Shown: positions 16,869-27,158, counted from the first letter of the stretch. The stretch is DNA of 64,000 bases from Brucellaceae bacterium (GCA_020637775.1 JACKJV010000004.1:186001-250000), one strand, 5' to 3'. Numbers and translations are program-made. Notes: generated by a model from the letters alone, not told the origin.

Positions 16869-18284
16869 ATGAAGCGCATCGCAAAATGGTTGGGCGGGCT
16901 GGTGATCGTGGCTCTGCTCGGGGCTGCCGTCTGGCTGGCCGTGGCACCGCCGGCGATGATCCGGGTCGCCACCAACTACGCCGCCAAGATCGTTTGCTCC
17001 AACGTCTTCATTGCCGGGCGCAGCCCAGAAGTGGTCATGGCAACGGATGTCCAGGCGCCTGGCCATCCGATATTCAAGGCAATCAATGTCGCGGTCGACC
17101 GCACAGCATCGCCACCGCGCGTGACGGCAAGACTGCTCGGCTTCTCCGGTACCGGGGAGGCGGTCTGGCGCGGAGAGCGGCTCGGCTGTTCAAGCTTGCC
17201 CGAAGGCGAAATCGCGGACGTTTCCATGCCCGATGGCGTGTCCCGGGAGCCGGTGACCGGGGCGGCGGACAAGCTCTGGCCGGAGGGAGAAAGGGTCGAT
17301 CCGTCACAGGCGCCGGAGATCGCGGACATACTCGACGACAGCGCTCTGGGCGGACCGGGCATGCGGGCCATTGTCGTTGTCCACGGGGGGCGTATCATCG
17401 CAGAGCGCTATGGCGACGATTTCGGCCCCCAAACGCCGCTGCTTGGCTGGTCGATGACAAAGACGGTGACTGCGGCAATTCTTGGCACCCTCGTAAAGGA
17501 CGGACGTCTTTCACTTGACCGCACCGGCCTGTTCCAAAGTTGGGATGGCAGCGCGCGTGCCGACATATCGCTTGCGTCGATGCTTGAAATGTCGTCCGGT
17601 CTTGCCTGGAACGAGGGCTACGGCACTGTCTCGGACGTGACCCGCATGCTCTATCTCGAACCCGACATGGCGGCCTATGCCGCCTCCAAGCCCTATGATC
17701 CGGAAAACGGAAACCCGGACGGCGACAGCCGCTTCAATTATTCCTCCGGCACCTCGGTGATGCTGTCGGATGTGTGGATGCGTGCGGTGGAGGCGCCAGT
17801 GTCCTACCCGTGGCGCGCCTTGTTCGATCCGCTCGGCATGTCCAGCGCCACCTTCGAAATGGATGCGGCAGGCACCTTCGTCGGATCCTCCTATATGTAC
17901 GCTACTGCACGGGACTGGGCCCGTTTCGGACAATTGCTGCTTCAGCGCGGCGCGTGGAACGGCCGCTCGCTGCTTCCATCCGGTTTCGTGGACTGGATGA
18001 CAGAGCCGGCGTCTGCCTCGGAAACCGCTTGGGGCGGCCATGCCTACGGGCGCCATGTCTGGCTTGTGGGTCCGCGTGGCAGCGTGCCGCGGGGCGAGGA
18101 TCCGGAAGCGGCATTCGATCTGCCCGCCGACACGTTCTGGCTGCGCGGGCATGACGGACAGACCGTCACGGTTATCCCGTCGCGCGATCTCGTGGTGGTG
18201 CGCATGGGCCTGACACCATCGGATCGCAACTATCAGCCGCAGGGTCTGGTCGATGCGCTGGTAAAGGCGCTGGCCGGGCAGTAG
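16869..18284 (+). CDS. Serine hydrolase, beta-lactamase/PBP-like (class C fold)
   Basis: The 471-residue protein has an N-terminal membrane anchor (residues 8-27) and a class C beta-lactamase-type domain from about residue 140. The SxxK nucleophile motif is SMTK (Ser195, Lys198) and the tyrosine motif is YSS (Tyr291). Such proteins are esterases, D-aminopeptidases or carboxypeptidases rather than true beta-lactamases. GGGAGGG lies six bases upstream of the ATG. Residues 30-135 form an additional N-terminal region I do not recognise. Confidence 0.85.
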   Translation: MKRIAKWLGGLVIVALLGAAVWLAVAPPAMIRVATNYAAKIVCSNVFIAGRSPEVVMATDVQAPGHPIFKAINVAVDRTASPPRVTARLLGFSGTGEAVWRGERLGCSSLPEGEIADVSMPDGVSREPVTGAADKLWPEGERVDPSQAPEIADILDDSALGGPGMRAIVVVHGGRIIAERYGDDFGPQTPLLGWSMTKTVTAAILGTLVKDGRLSLDRTGLFQSWDGSARADISLASMLEMSSGLAWNEGYGTVSDVTRMLYLEPDMAAYAASKPYDPENGNPDGDSRFNYSSGTSVMLSDVWMRAVEAPVSYPWRALFDPLGMSSATFEMDAAGTFVGSSYMYATARDWARFGQLLLQRGAWNGRSLLPSGFVDWMTEPASASETAWGGHAYGRHVWLVGPRGSVPRGEDPEAAFDLPADTFWLRGHDGQTVTVIPSRDLVVVRMGLTPSDRNYQPQGLVDALVKALAGQ

Positions 18285-18306
18285 CGGATTGTTCGAGGGT
18301 TTCGCG

Positions 18307-19509
18307 TCATGCCTGGCCGGTGCGCGCCAGGATGTCCCGAAACCACGCTGTTTGCGGATCAAACGGCTTTCCGCCGGCGATGCGGTCGAGTTCGATGGTT
18401 CTCAATTGGCCGCCATGGCCTTCGTCATGGCCGACGACACCGGATCGGCCTTCCAATGCGCTGGCAACCGCGTGGTCAACCATGCCCTTGATCAGATGCA
18501 GGTCATCCGCATTGGCAGGCGCCGAGCGGGCATAGTAGCCGGATTTCTGTACCAGGGTCTTGTCGGCGCCGATCGACCGGGCAAAGCGGCTGGCAAACCA
18601 CTCGCCGACATTTACCGAATCCAGCCGGACATGGCCAAAGGCATCGCGCTCCAAGGTTTCTCCACGTGCCTCACGCTCGGCCATGATCTCCCCGACACAG
18701 GCGCCCTCGGAAACGAAAATGGTGGCATAGCCCGTATCGGCCATCGCCTTGGACAGGCGTTCGATCTCTGCATCGATCTCAAAGGGCATTTCCGGGATAT
18801 AGACGGCTTCGACATCCTTGAGCGAATGATTCATCATCAGGCCTTCGCAATAGGCCCGCCCTTCGATCCGTTCATTGTAGGCGCGCAGCGTGGCGGCGGT
18901 CAGCCAACCGCAATGACGACCCATTATCTCATGAACGACAAATGTGTTCGGTGTTGCGCTTTGTTCATTTGAAACGTGATCGAAAAAACGCGCCCCGACC
19001 TGCGCCGCAGTCAGGGCGCCGAGCGATTGGCGAACGGGCGAAATGTCGTTGTCCACCGTCTTGGGCAGGCCCACGACCGTCATGTCGAAGCCATCGGCCT
19101 CGAGGTGCGCGGCCAGGTCGGCGGCGGTCGTGTTCGTGTCGTCGCCGCCGATGGTGTGGAGGATGGTCACGCCATCGGCTTCCAGACGCCGTGCCGCTGC
19201 ATCCAGCGGATTTTCGCCTTTCCTGACGAGGCCACGCCTTTCGCAATCGGCTGCATTGGTCAGCTTCACCCGCGAATTGCCAATGGGCGAACCGCCATGA
19301 TGCAGCAAGGCTCTGGCACTTTCGCGTATCTGAGGCGTTACCGGCAGGATGTCGCCCTTGAGCAGTCCGGTATAGCCGGAGCGGTAGGCTATGATCTCGA
19401 TGTCCGGCGCTATTTCGCTATACCTTTCGATGAGGCAGCCAACCGCTGCCGAGAGGCAGGGTGCGAGACCACCGGCCGTCAGGAGCGCGATTTTCTGCTT
19501 TGCAGGCAT
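18307..19509 (-). CDS. pfp: Pyrophosphate-dependent 6-phosphofructokinase
   Basis: The 400-residue enzyme has phosphofructokinase motifs in the PPi-using form: GGDDT at 121-125 (an Asp replaces the Gly of ATP enzymes) and PKTVDND at 149-155, where Lys150 marks PPi specificity. MGRHCGWL follows. It interconverts fructose 6-phosphate and fructose 1,6-bisphosphate using pyrophosphate. Many Hyphomicrobiales lack ATP-PFK and carry this type. A 12-bp perfect palindrome lies 31 bases upstream of the start. Confidence 0.92.
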   Translation of the reverse strand: MPAKQKIALLTAGGLAPCLSAAVGCLIERYSEIAPDIEIIAYRSGYTGLLKGDILPVTPQIRESARALLHHGGSPIGNSRVKLTNAADCERRGLVRKGENPLDAAARRLEADGVTILHTIGGDDTNTTAADLAAHLEADGFDMTVVGLPKTVDNDISPVRQSLGALTAAQVGARFFDHVSNEQSATPNTFVVHEIMGRHCGWLTAATLRAYNERIEGRAYCEGLMMNHSLKDVEAVYIPEMPFEIDAEIERLSKAMADTGYATIFVSEGACVGEIMAEREARGETLERDAFGHVRLDSVNVGEWFASRFARSIGADKTLVQKSGYYARSAPANADDLHLIKGMVDHAVASALEGRSGVVGHDEGHGGQLRTIELDRIAGGKPFDPQTAWFRDILARTGQA

Positions 19510-19539
19510 GGGCCACTTCCATGGAAAAGCAAGTTTTTC

Positions 19540-19551
19540 TAAATCGATTTA
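19540..19551. promoter_or_regulatory. Palindrome upstream of pfp, LacI-type operator candidate
   Basis: TAAATCGATTTA is a perfect 12-bp palindrome with a central CG, a form common in LacI/GalR-family operators. It sits 31 bases before the pfp start codon in an AT-rich gap. Confidence 0.4.
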
Positions 19552-19603
19552 ATTTTAGGCGGAAACAGGCGTGTTGTCCATGGCTGCGCATGGGCGTTTC
19601 ATC

Positions 19604-20329
19604 TCAGGCAAGGCCTTGCAGAAGAACTCCGACAACATAGGCGAGAGAGGAGGCCGCAGCCCCGATCAGCAATGTTTCCAAGGCGGAGCGCCACCAGGGC
19701 GCCAGCGACCATCGCGATTTGGCCGCGCCAATGGCCAGAAAAACCATGCCTGTCATGACAATGGACACGAGGAAAGGATCTCCAAGGCCAAGCTCGAAAG
19801 CGAAAGGCAGAAGTGGGACCGCGCCACAAATGAGGAAAGCCAGAAATGTGACAGCCGCTGCCTTGAGGGGAGACGGGGCGACAGACGGCATGCCGTACTC
19901 GTCCGTCAGCATGATATGAATCCAGGCTTCCTTGTCGGCTGTTACAGCGCTGACCGCTTCCTCGAGGGTCGTTCCGGCCAGACCTTTGGACGCGAGGATC
20001 TGTCGGACTTCCTCGCGCTCGCCTTCGGGGTCGAGCCGGATATGCTTCTTTTCGATTTCGCGGACACGGTCCATGTCGTCAAGGACCGTTTTCGTGCCGG
20101 AATAGTTGCCGGCCGCCATGGAAAAGCCGTCGGCCAGCAGATTGGCAAGCCCCAGGATGAGCACGATGCCCGAAGACAGTCCCGCCCCCTGGACGCCGGC
20201 GACAACGGCAAATGTCGTTACGGATCCGTCTATGCCGCCATAGACGAAGTCACGCAGATAGGACGGCTTGCTGCCTTCTGCGAGCCGGTCGGCAATGGCC
20301 TTCGCTTCATGACTGTGTTCGAGCTTCAT
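19604..20329 (-). CDS. VIT1/CCC1-family metal transporter
   Basis: The 241-residue protein has the VIT family layout: an N-terminal pair of helices with [19 protein letters not shown], a second with [14 protein letters not shown], a cytoplasmic Glu-rich linker (about residues 85-140) that binds metal in homologues, and three C-terminal helices. These proteins move Fe(II) or Mn(II) across membranes. It lies 76 bases downstream of 5-oxoprolinase on the same strand and may be co-transcribed, though no functional link is evident. Confidence 0.9.
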   Translation of the reverse strand: MKLEHSHEAKAIADRLAEGSKPSYLRDFVYGGIDGSVTTFAVVAGVQGAGLSSGIVLILGLANLLADGFSMAAGNYSGTKTVLDDMDRVREIEKKHIRLDPEGEREEVRQILASKGLAGTTLEEAVSAVTADKEAWIHIMLTDEYGMPSVAPSPLKAAAVTFLAFLICGAVPLLPFAFELGLGDPFLVSIVMTGMVFLAIGAAKSRWSLAPWWRSALETLLIGAAASSLAYVVGVLLQGLA

Positions 20330-20405
20330 GTCGGCGCAACGCTACAGGCTTCCGGCCGTAAAAGACAGGCCGGAAACCAGGAACTTGAGACGTGGCACGC
20401 CGGCG

Positions 20406-23400
20406 TCATGCCTTGGCGTAACCGCCGCCAGTCGGAGTTGTCACGATGACGGCTTCGCCGGCTTTCAGAATCGTCTGGTCGCAGGCCTTGAGTGTCTCCA
20501 CTGTTCCGTCCAGACGGCGGATTTCGGTTTTTCCGACCTGGCCCTCGCCACCCCCCGCGATGCCTTGCGGAGGCCGGTTGCGGTGCGATGACAGGATTGC
20601 GCAATCCATTTCCTCCAGGAAACGCAGGGTGCGGCGGGTGCCGTCTCCTGCATTCCATTTGCCCTTGCCGCCGGATCCTTGCCGGATGTGGAAATCCTCC
20701 AGCACGACGGGGAAGCGCAGTTCGAGGATCTCCGGATCGGTCAAGCGCGAGTTTGTCATATGGGTATGAACGCCGGAGGTGCCTGAAAATCCGCGTCCAT
20801 CATTCATGACCCCTGCCGGCGAGCCGGAACAGATCGTTTCGTAGTATTGGTGCCGGTCATTGCCGAAGGTCAGGTTGTTCATCGTGCCCTGCGCATTGGC
20901 CAGCGCGCCCATGGCGGCGAACAGGGCGTTGGTGACATGTTGCGACGTCTCGACATTGCCCGCTACAACGGCGGCCGGATAGGCGGGCTTGAGCATGCAC
21001 CCGTCCGGGATGATGATGTTGATCGGGCGAAGGCAGCCGGCGTTCATCGGTATATTGCCCTCGACCATGACGCGGAAGGCATAGAGAACGGCAGCGCGCG
21101 TGACAGGCTCCGGTGCGTTGAAATTGTTCTTCATGACCGGCGACGTTCCAGAGAAGTCAACCGTGGCTTCGCGCTTGTCGCGGTCGACCGTGATCCTGAC
21201 GCAAATCGTCTGGCCGGTATCGGTCTCGTAGGCATATTCGCTGCGGTCGGGAAGGCGGGAGAGTACTTCGCGCACGGCTTCCGCCGCATTGTCCTGGACG
21301 TGCCCCATATAGGCTTCGACCACATCGAGGCCGAAATTGGCGACCATACGGCGCAATTCCGCCACTCCCTTCTCGTTGGCCGCGATCTGTGCCTTCAGGT
21401 CTGCGACATTCTGATGTGCATTGCGAACGGGGTAGGGGTGGTCCGTCAGCAGCGCGATCAGTTCCGCTTCCCGGAAACGCCCCCTTTCGACGAGCCGGAA
21501 ATTGTCGATCAGGACGCCTTCCTCATCCACCGTGGTGGCCAGTGGCGTCATTGATCCCGGAGCCGAGCCTCCGACATCGGCATGGTGTCCGCGCGACGCC
21601 GCCCAGAACAGAACCGTTTCGCCTGCATCATCGAAGACCGGTGTCACCACCGTGATGTCGGGTAGATGGGTGCCGCCATTGTAGGGCGCATTGAGGGCGA
21701 AGACATCGCCGGGATGGATGTCGCCCTCGTTCAGCCTGATGATCGTTTCCACCGAACGATCCATCGAACCAAGGTGCACGGGCATGTGCGGAGCATTCGC
21801 CACCAGGGCGCCGGTGCGGTCGAACACGGCGCAGGAGAAGTCCAGCCGCTCCTTGATGTTCACCGAGTAGGCCGTGTTTTGCAGTGTCACGCCCATCTGT
21901 TCGGCAATCGACATGAAGAGGTTGTTGAAGACCTCCAGCAGGATCGGGTCGGCGCCCTTGCCGTCGGCGCCGGTGGTGCCGATCGCCGCCATGCGCTCCA
22001 GACGCTCGACACGGCGCAGCAGCACGTGGTCGCGTGTCGTGATCTCCGCCTGCCAGCCCGGTTCAATGACGATCGTCTGATTGGGTTCGATGATGAGGGC
22101 GGGGCCTTTCAGGCGCGCGCCTGGCGTCATCGTTTCCCGGCGAACCAGGGCTGCCTCATGCCATTTTCCGCCGGAGAAAAGCTTGCGTATCTCGGCCGGT
22201 TCTGCGTCATGGGGGGATGCGTCGTGCTCGTGTTCAATACTGCCTGGATCGCGGATGTCCATGGCTTCGAGCGACAGGCTTTCGATGATGAGCGGCTTGT
22301 CATCATAGATGAAACCGAACTGCGCCTTGTGCGCTGCCTCGAATTCGCTTTTTGCCTGTTCGGCGGAGAAAGCCGAGAAATCAACCGGCAGTGTCGTGTC
22401 CGTACCGTCATAGCGAACTTGCAGGACCGGACGCCAGCCGATGGCGTCCTCCGGGATGCTCTGGCCGGCAAGCTCGCCATAGACCTGCTTGCGCAGGTGT
22501 TCGGCGGTCATGCGGATATCGGTCACGGCGGCAGCGTCCAGGCGCTTCAGGATTGCTTGCTGGCGTGAGGCGAAGACGGCAGCCAGACCGATACCATAGG
22601 CAGACAACAACCCGGACAGCGGGTGAATGAGAACGGATTCCATGCCCAGGGCATCGGCAACCATGCATGCGTGCTGACCGCCTGCGCCGCCAAAGCAGTT
22701 CAACAGGTATTTGGTCACGTCATAGCCGCGCTGGACCGAGATCTTCTTGATCGCGTTGGCCATGTTTTCAACCGCGATGGTGATAAAACCCTCGGCCACC
22801 TCCTCGGGTGTTTTCCCGTCTCCGGCCTGTCCGGCGAGTTCGGAAAACCTTCGCGCGACGATGTCGCGATCCAGCGGCTGGTCCTGGTTCGGGCCGAAAA
22901 TGGCAGGGAACTGGTCCGGCTGCAGCTTGCCCAGCATGACATTGGCATCGGTCACGGCCAGCGGACCGCCGCGCCGATAGCTGGCCGGGCCGGGATTGGC
23001 ACCGGCGGAATCGGGGCCGGCCTGGAAGCGTCCCTGATCGAAGTGCAGAACCGAACCGCCGCCGGCGGCGACCGTGTGGATGCGCATCATCGGAGCGCGG
23101 ATGCGCACGCCTGCCACCTCGGTATCGAATGCGCGCTCGTAGTCGCCGTCATAGTGGGCCACATCTGTCGATGTACCGCCCATGTCGAAGCCGATTACCC
23201 TTTCAAACCCGGCAAGACGCGCGGTCTCCACCATGCCGACCACCCCGCCAGCCGGGCCCGACAGAATGGCATCCTTGCCCTGGAAGAGGTCGGCTGCCGT
23301 CAGTCCACCCGACGACATCATGAACATCAGGCGCGGCTTGTCCGGGTCGGGCGCCGTTTCGGGATCGCCATCAATGTCGGCACCCAGTTCATCCGCGACC

Positions 23401-24077
23401 TGGCGGACATAGCGGCTCAGGATCGGCGTCAGATAGGCGTCGACCACCGTGGTGTCACCGCGCCCGACGAACTTGACCAGCGGTGATACCAAGTGACTAA
23501 CAGAAACCTGTCCGAAACCCATGTTCCACGCGGCGCTGGCGGCCATCAGTTCATGGGCGGGATAGTTCCAGGCATGCATGAAGCAGATGGCCACGGAATC
23601 GATGCCGCTGTCCCGGATCCGCTGAAGCGCCGCGTTGATCGGCTCGACCTGAGGCATGGTCTCCACCGTGCCGTCGGCCAGCATGCGCTCATCGATCTCC
23701 ACGACCTGTTCATAGAGCTGTTCGGGAAGCACGATCTCCTTGGCGAAGATGTCCGGCCTTGCCTGATAGGCTATGCGCAGGGCGTCGCGAAATCCCTTCG
23801 TCACCAGTAACGCCACCCTGTCGCCCTTGCGTTCGAGCAGGGCGTTGGTTGCCACTGTCGTGCCCATCTTCACGTCGTCAATGCGGCCGGAGGGAATCGG
23901 CTCGCCTGCCTTCAGGCCGAGAAGGTCGCGAATGCCCTGAATGGCGGCGTCGCGATAGGCTTCCGGATTTTCGGAAAGCAGTTTGCGCGGATGCAATGAT
24001 CCATCCGGCGCCCGTCCGATAATGTCGGTAAACGTGCCGCCGCGATCGATCCAGAAATCCCACTTGCCTTCGGTCAT
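20406..24077 (-). CDS. 5-oxoprolinase / hydantoinase A-B fusion protein
   Basis: The 1223-residue protein joins a HyuA-type half (about residues 1-690, starting [16 protein letters not shown] with [11 protein letters not shown] near residue 305) to a HyuB-type half (about 720-1223, with [15 protein letters not shown]). This full-length arrangement is that of ATP-dependent 5-oxoprolinase, which opens 5-oxoproline to glutamate in the cytosol. I chose ATG 24077, 13 codons inside the longest frame, since the domain begins there and GGGGAAAACGG precedes it. It is divergent from a MarR regulator; a good promoter lies upstream with a palindrome touching its -35. Confidence 0.9.
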   Translation of the reverse strand: MTEGKWDFWIDRGGTFTDIIGRAPDGSLHPRKLLSENPEAYRDAAIQGIRDLLGLKAGEPIPSGRIDDVKMGTTVATNALLERKGDRVALLVTKGFRDALRIAYQARPDIFAKEIVLPEQLYEQVVEIDERMLADGTVETMPQVEPINAALQRIRDSGIDSVAICFMHAWNYPAHELMAASAAWNMGFGQVSVSHLVSPLVKFVGRGDTTVVDAYLTPILSRYVRQVADELGADIDGDPETAPDPDKPRLMFMMSSGGLTAADLFQGKDAILSGPAGGVVGMVETARLAGFERVIGFDMGGTSTDVAHYDGDYERAFDTEVAGVRIRAPMMRIHTVAAGGGSVLHFDQGRFQAGPDSAGANPGPASYRRGGPLAVTDANVMLGKLQPDQFPAIFGPNQDQPLDRDIVARRFSELAGQAGDGKTPEEVAEGFITIAVENMANAIKKISVQRGYDVTKYLLNCFGGAGGQHACMVADALGMESVLIHPLSGLLSAYGIGLAAVFASRQQAILKRLDAAAVTDIRMTAEHLRKQVYGELAGQSIPEDAIGWRPVLQVRYDGTDTTLPVDFSAFSAEQAKSEFEAAHKAQFGFIYDDKPLIIESLSLEAMDIRDPGSIEHEHDASPHDAEPAEIRKLFSGGKWHEAALVRRETMTPGARLKGPALIIEPNQTIVIEPGWQAEITTRDHVLLRRVERLERMAAIGTTGADGKGADPILLEVFNNLFMSIAEQMGVTLQNTAYSVNIKERLDFSCAVFDRTGALVANAPHMPVHLGSMDRSVETIIRLNEGDIHPGDVFALNAPYNGGTHLPDITVVTPVFDDAGETVLFWAASRGHHADVGGSAPGSMTPLATTVDEEGVLIDNFRLVERGRFREAELIALLTDHPYPVRNAHQNVADLKAQIAANEKGVAELRRMVANFGLDVVEAYMGHVQDNAAEAVREVLSRLPDRSEYAYETDTGQTICVRITVDRDKREATVDFSGTSPVMKNNFNAPEPVTRAAVLYAFRVMVEGNIPMNAGCLRPINIIIPDGCMLKPAYPAAVVAGNVETSQHVTNALFAAMGALANAQGTMNNLTFGNDRHQYYETICSGSPAGVMNDGRGFSGTSGVHTHMTNSRLTDPEILELRFPVVLEDFHIRQGSGGKGKWNAGDGTRRTLRFLEEMDCAILSSHRNRPPQGIAGGGEGQVGKTEIRRLDGTVETLKACDQTILKAGEAVIVTTPTGGGYAKA

Positions 24078-24131
24078 GTCCGTTTTCCCCAATCTCGTCT
24101 CGCACAGGAGGAGCATTGCATCATGGTTCCG

Positions 24132-24160
24132 AATAGGTCACGATGAATGGATTATGTCAA
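24132..24160 (-). promoter_or_regulatory. Promoter of the 5-oxoprolinase gene
   Basis: On the minus strand a perfect TTGACA (24160-24155) is followed after 17 bases by CCTATT (24137-24132). Transcription would begin about 50 bases before the start codon at 24077. Confidence 0.6.
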
Positions 24161-24180
24161 CGATATATCGATAAAATATC
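24161..24180. promoter_or_regulatory. Inverted-repeat operator candidate for the MarR regulator
   Basis: CGATATATCG (24161-24170) is a perfect 10-bp palindrome directly abutting the oxoprolinase -35 element. It is followed by ATAAAATATC, which with the upstream GATAT gives a second overlapping inverted repeat. The position between divergent genes fits binding by the MarR protein encoded at 24224. Confidence 0.5.
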
Positions 24181-24223
24181 ATCGTAGATGCTGTTGATGC
24201 AGAGAGAAAAGGAGCGTTTTGCC

Positions 24224-24730
24224 ATGGTTTCCCGACCTGTCGTTTCGGCTGCTCATCTTGCCGACGGGGCCATGCCGGCCCTGTCAGAGATGGAATTCGC
24301 GCTTGTGATCCAGACGAATGCCTATCACCGGTGGATCGCCCGCTGCATGGCGGCCGCAGGGGGCGAGGGCCTTTCCGCCATGGAAGTCCAGATCCTGCAT
24401 GCCGTCAACCATCGCGCCCGTGACAAGAGCCTGGGCGAATTGACAATGATGTTCAATATCGAGGACACCCATGTCGTCACCTATGCGCTGAAGAAGCTGG
24501 AGGGCCAGAAGCTTGTCGAGGCCGGACGGCGCGGCAAGGAGAAGACGGTACGGATCACCAGTTCTGGCGAAGCGCTTTGCCTCAAATACCGCGATGTGCG
24601 TGAGGCGCTGCTCGTGGACGGCATGAAACAGCTCGGGCTCGACGAGAAACGCCTTGCGGAACTGGCCGCGCTGATGCGGGTCCTGTCGGGTCAGTATGAC
24701 CAGGCGGCGCGTGCGGCGGCAAGCATGTAG
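24224..24730 (+). CDS. MarR-type winged-helix regulator
   Basis: The 168-residue protein has a winged-helix DNA-binding region (about residues 55-120) with the recognition-helix stretch NIEDTHVVTYALKKLE and a wing at GRRGKEKTVRITSSGE. AAGGAG lies nine bases before the ATG at 24224; an earlier in-frame ATG at 24188 lacks such a site. Divergence from 5-oxoprolinase with a shared inverted-repeat region suggests that it regulates that gene and itself. Confidence 0.85.
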   Translation: MVSRPVVSAAHLADGAMPALSEMEFALVIQTNAYHRWIARCMAAAGGEGLSAMEVQILHAVNHRARDKSLGELTMMFNIEDTHVVTYALKKLEGQKLVEAGRRGKEKTVRITSSGEALCLKYRDVREALLVDGMKQLGLDEKRLAELAALMRVLSGQYDQAARAAASM

Positions 24731-24821
24731 GCGGTCCATGGGCAGGCACTTTGTTTGCGTGCCGGCAAAGTTTGAAAAAAGTTCACTTTCGTTCGGGCGC
24801 CCGATTGAATAAACATGGATC

Positions 24822-25532
24822 ATGTCGCTCTGGACCGATCTTGGCGCCCTGTTCACACGCGCATCGAACCGCGCCTTTTCCGGCGTCGTCGAAGCGGTGC
24901 GCACCGTGTTCGAGGGCGATCCGGAGACCCGACGCCGTGTCGCCTTCTCGATCGCGATGATCGCCCTGTCGGCGAAGATGGCCAAGGCCGACGGTGTGGT
25001 GACGCAGGATGAAATCCGCGCCTTTCAGCAAATCTTTCACGTGCCGGAAGGCGAACGGCGCAATGTCTCCCGGCTCTACGACCTGGCCAAGCGTGACGTG
25101 GCGGGCTACGAGGTCTACGCGCGCCAGATGACAAACCTGTGCGGCAGCGGCGAGCCGGGTTGCCCGGTCATGGAAGACATCCTCGACGGTCTTTTCCACA
25201 TCGCAAAGGCGGATGGGGTCGTGCATGAAAGCGAGATGGATTTCCTGGAGCGGGTCTCCACGATCTTCGGCTTTGACGAGCACGGCTTCCGCCGGATTTC
25301 ATCGCGTCATGTCGATCTGGGGGAGAGCGACCCCTATACCGTTCTCGGCCTTCGCAGGGGGGCAACCTTTGCCGAGGTACGTGCCCGCTATCGCGATCTC
25401 GTGCGCGAAAACCACCCGGACAGGCTGGTGGCGCGTGGCGTTCCCGAGGAATTCATCGTGATCGCGCATGACCGAATGGCTGCCATCAACGCCGCTTACG
25501 CGGCAATCGAGAAGGAATTTGCTGCGGCATGA
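24822..25532 (+). CDS. DjlA-like co-chaperone (TerB plus J domain)
   Basis: The 236-residue protein has a TerB/DjlA-like helical domain (about residues 40-160) and a C-terminal J domain (about 170-234) with the diagnostic HPD at 198-200, which stimulates DnaK ATPase. Unlike E. coli DjlA there is no clear N-terminal transmembrane helix; only a weak amphipathic segment. Its stop overlaps the start of the AmiD-like amidase by four bases (ATGA), so the two are co-translated. Confidence 0.88.
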   Translation: MSLWTDLGALFTRASNRAFSGVVEAVRTVFEGDPETRRRVAFSIAMIALSAKMAKADGVVTQDEIRAFQQIFHVPEGERRNVSRLYDLAKRDVAGYEVYARQMTNLCGSGEPGCPVMEDILDGLFHIAKADGVVHESEMDFLERVSTIFGFDEHGFRRISSRHVDLGESDPYTVLGLRRGATFAEVRARYRDLVRENHPDRLVARGVPEEFIVIAHDRMAAINAAYAAIEKEFAAA

Positions 25533-26293
25533 CGGGCTTCAGGCCAGATCATGCCGGGGCCGAGGTGCGAACCTCGCCGAATTTCGGACCACGGCGGGAT
25601 GGCAAGGGCCCGGTGATCCTTCTGCTGCACTATACGGGCATGGAAACCGGCGAGGCCGCCGAGAGCTGGCTCTGCAATCCGGAAAGCAATGTCTCTTGCC
25701 ATTATCTCGTTCACGAGGATGGCCGCGTGGTCCAGATGGTTCGCGAAAGCGACCGGGCCTGGCATGCCGGCAAGGCGAGGTGGGCAGGGGAAACCGACAT
25801 CAACTCTGTCTCGATCGGCATCGAGATCGTCAATCCGGGCCATGCCGGCGGCATGCCTGATTTTCCCGCAGCGCAAATCGATGCCGTGGTTGCGCTGGCT
25901 GGCGACATCATGGCGCGCCATTCCATGCAACCGCAGAATGTTCTCGCACATTCCGACGTCGCTCCGGGTCGCAAATGCGATCCGGGCGAGCGGTTTCCAT
26001 GGGAACGGCTGGCTGCTGCGGGCCTTTGCATCCATGTCGATCCGGCTCCTTTCAAGGAGGGGGAAACCTTGATGCCTGACGACAAGAGCGAGGCTGTGGA
26101 GACGTTGCAGTCCATGCTTGCCCTTGTTGGTTACGGGATCGATATCAACGGAACCTATGACGCGCATACCAAGGCCTGTGTCGCCGCCTTCCAGCGCCGG
26201 TACCGCCCATGCCGGGTCGACGGTCTTGCCGACACGTCGACTGTCGAAACGCTCAACGCCCTGATTGCCAGGCTTCCGGACGTTTTTACCTGA
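25529..26293 (+). CDS. N-acetylmuramoyl-L-alanine amidase, Amidase_2 with PG-binding domain
   Basis: The 254-residue protein has an Amidase_2 (AmpD/AmiD-type) zinc domain with His34, Glu99 (SIGIEIVN), His141 and Asp151 (HSDVAPGRKCDPG), then a peptidoglycan-binding_1 domain from about residue 185. It should cleave the MurNAc-L-Ala bond. No signal peptide is visible, so it may act on cytosolic anhydro-muropeptides like AmpD, although the PG-binding domain is more typical of AmiD. It overlaps the DjlA-like gene by four bases. Confidence 0.88.
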   Translation: MTGFRPDHAGAEVRTSPNFGPRRDGKGPVILLLHYTGMETGEAAESWLCNPESNVSCHYLVHEDGRVVQMVRESDRAWHAGKARWAGETDINSVSIGIEIVNPGHAGGMPDFPAAQIDAVVALAGDIMARHSMQPQNVLAHSDVAPGRKCDPGERFPWERLAAAGLCIHVDPAPFKEGETLMPDDKSEAVETLQSMLALVGYGIDINGTYDAHTKACVAAFQRRYRPCRVDGLADTSTVETLNALIARLPDVFT

Positions 26294-26494
26294 GCCTTCC
26301 AGTGCCTTTGCTGCATTGCGAAACAAACTGTCGCGAAACGTGATTGGACGCGCCTTACTGGAGCCGCTTCCTCCGGTCAGAACCCCGGCATGAAAGGTCG
26401 AGCGGCGTGACCGCCCCTTTTCATCGACAGGAGTAGAAGAACAAGGGCAGCTGGCGAGGATATGCTGGCGCCAGACCAACCAAATCGGGGTATC

Positions 26495-27073
26495 ATGAAC
26501 AGACTGAACATTGCCGCGGCGGCTTTTGCTGCCGGGATAGCGATCCTTGTTGCAATTCCGCAGGCCTCAGCCGAATCCGATCGGCCCATTGCATCCCACT
26601 ACCAGAATGCCGGAGCGGTGGACCGCAACGCCAAGACCTCATCGGTGAAGCGGACATCGAAGGAAACGAGCCACGAAGTGACGGCTGGTTATGCCAAGCC
26701 TGTCACCGGGCAGAAATATTCAGCGCTGATCAACCGCTATGCGAATGAATATGGCGTGGCCTCGAACCTGGCACACGCGGTTGTCCGCGTCGAGAGCAAT
26801 TTCCGTGCGAATGCACGTGGTGCAGCCGGCGAGATCGGCCTGATGCAATTGAAACCGGCGACCGCGCGCATGATGGGGTATCGCGGCTCGACCAAGGGTC
26901 TCTATCATCCGGAAACGAACATCAAGTTCGGAATGAAATATCTGGCCAAGGCCCAGAAACTCGGCGGCGGTTCGTTGTGCCGGACGATCCTGAAATACAA
27001 TGCCGGCCATGGGGCAAAGCGCATGAACCCGATCTCGGCCAACTATTGCGCCAAGGTCAAGCGCTACCTTTGA
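26495..27073 (+). CDS. Small lytic transglycosylase (SLT domain)
   Basis: The 192-residue exported protein starts with a signal peptide likely cleaved after QASA (about residue 27), then a basic Ser/Thr-rich linker and an SLT domain from about residue 70. The catalytic glutamate is in VVRVESNFRANARG, followed by GEIGLMQLKPATARMMG, the goose-lysozyme-type motif. It would cleave peptidoglycan in the periplasm to 1,6-anhydro products. The upstream ATG at 26462 would add 11 residues before the signal and seems less likely. A strong terminator lies 28 bases after the stop. Confidence 0.87.
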   Translation: MNRLNIAAAAFAAGIAILVAIPQASAESDRPIASHYQNAGAVDRNAKTSSVKRTSKETSHEVTAGYAKPVTGQKYSALINRYANEYGVASNLAHAVVRVESNFRANARGAAGEIGLMQLKPATARMMGYRGSTKGLYHPETNIKFGMKYLAKAQKLGGGSLCRTILKYNAGHGAKRMNPISANYCAKVKRYL

Positions 27074-27100
27074 GCCTTTGATGGCTAGCAACGGGCAAGG

Positions 27101-27130
27101 CCCGCCGGTTTCCCGCCGGCGGGTTTTTTT
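27101..27130 (+). terminator. Rho-independent terminator of the lytic transglycosylase gene
   Basis: CCCGCCGG (27101-27108) pairs perfectly with CCGGCGGG (27116-27123) around a seven-base loop, followed by seven T residues (27124-27130). This is the best intrinsic terminator in the window. Confidence 0.85.
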
Positions 27131-27131
27131 C

Positions 27132-27158
27132 TTGGAACCGGGCGCCCAAGCGGATATT
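27132..27158 (+). promoter_or_regulatory. Candidate rnpB promoter
   Basis: TTGGAA (27132-27137) and GATATT (27153-27158) are 15 bases apart, close to but shorter than ideal; with CTTGGA as -35 it is 16. The start would be near 27165, matching the predicted 5' end of RNase P RNA. It begins immediately after the terminator T-run. Confidence 0.45.
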
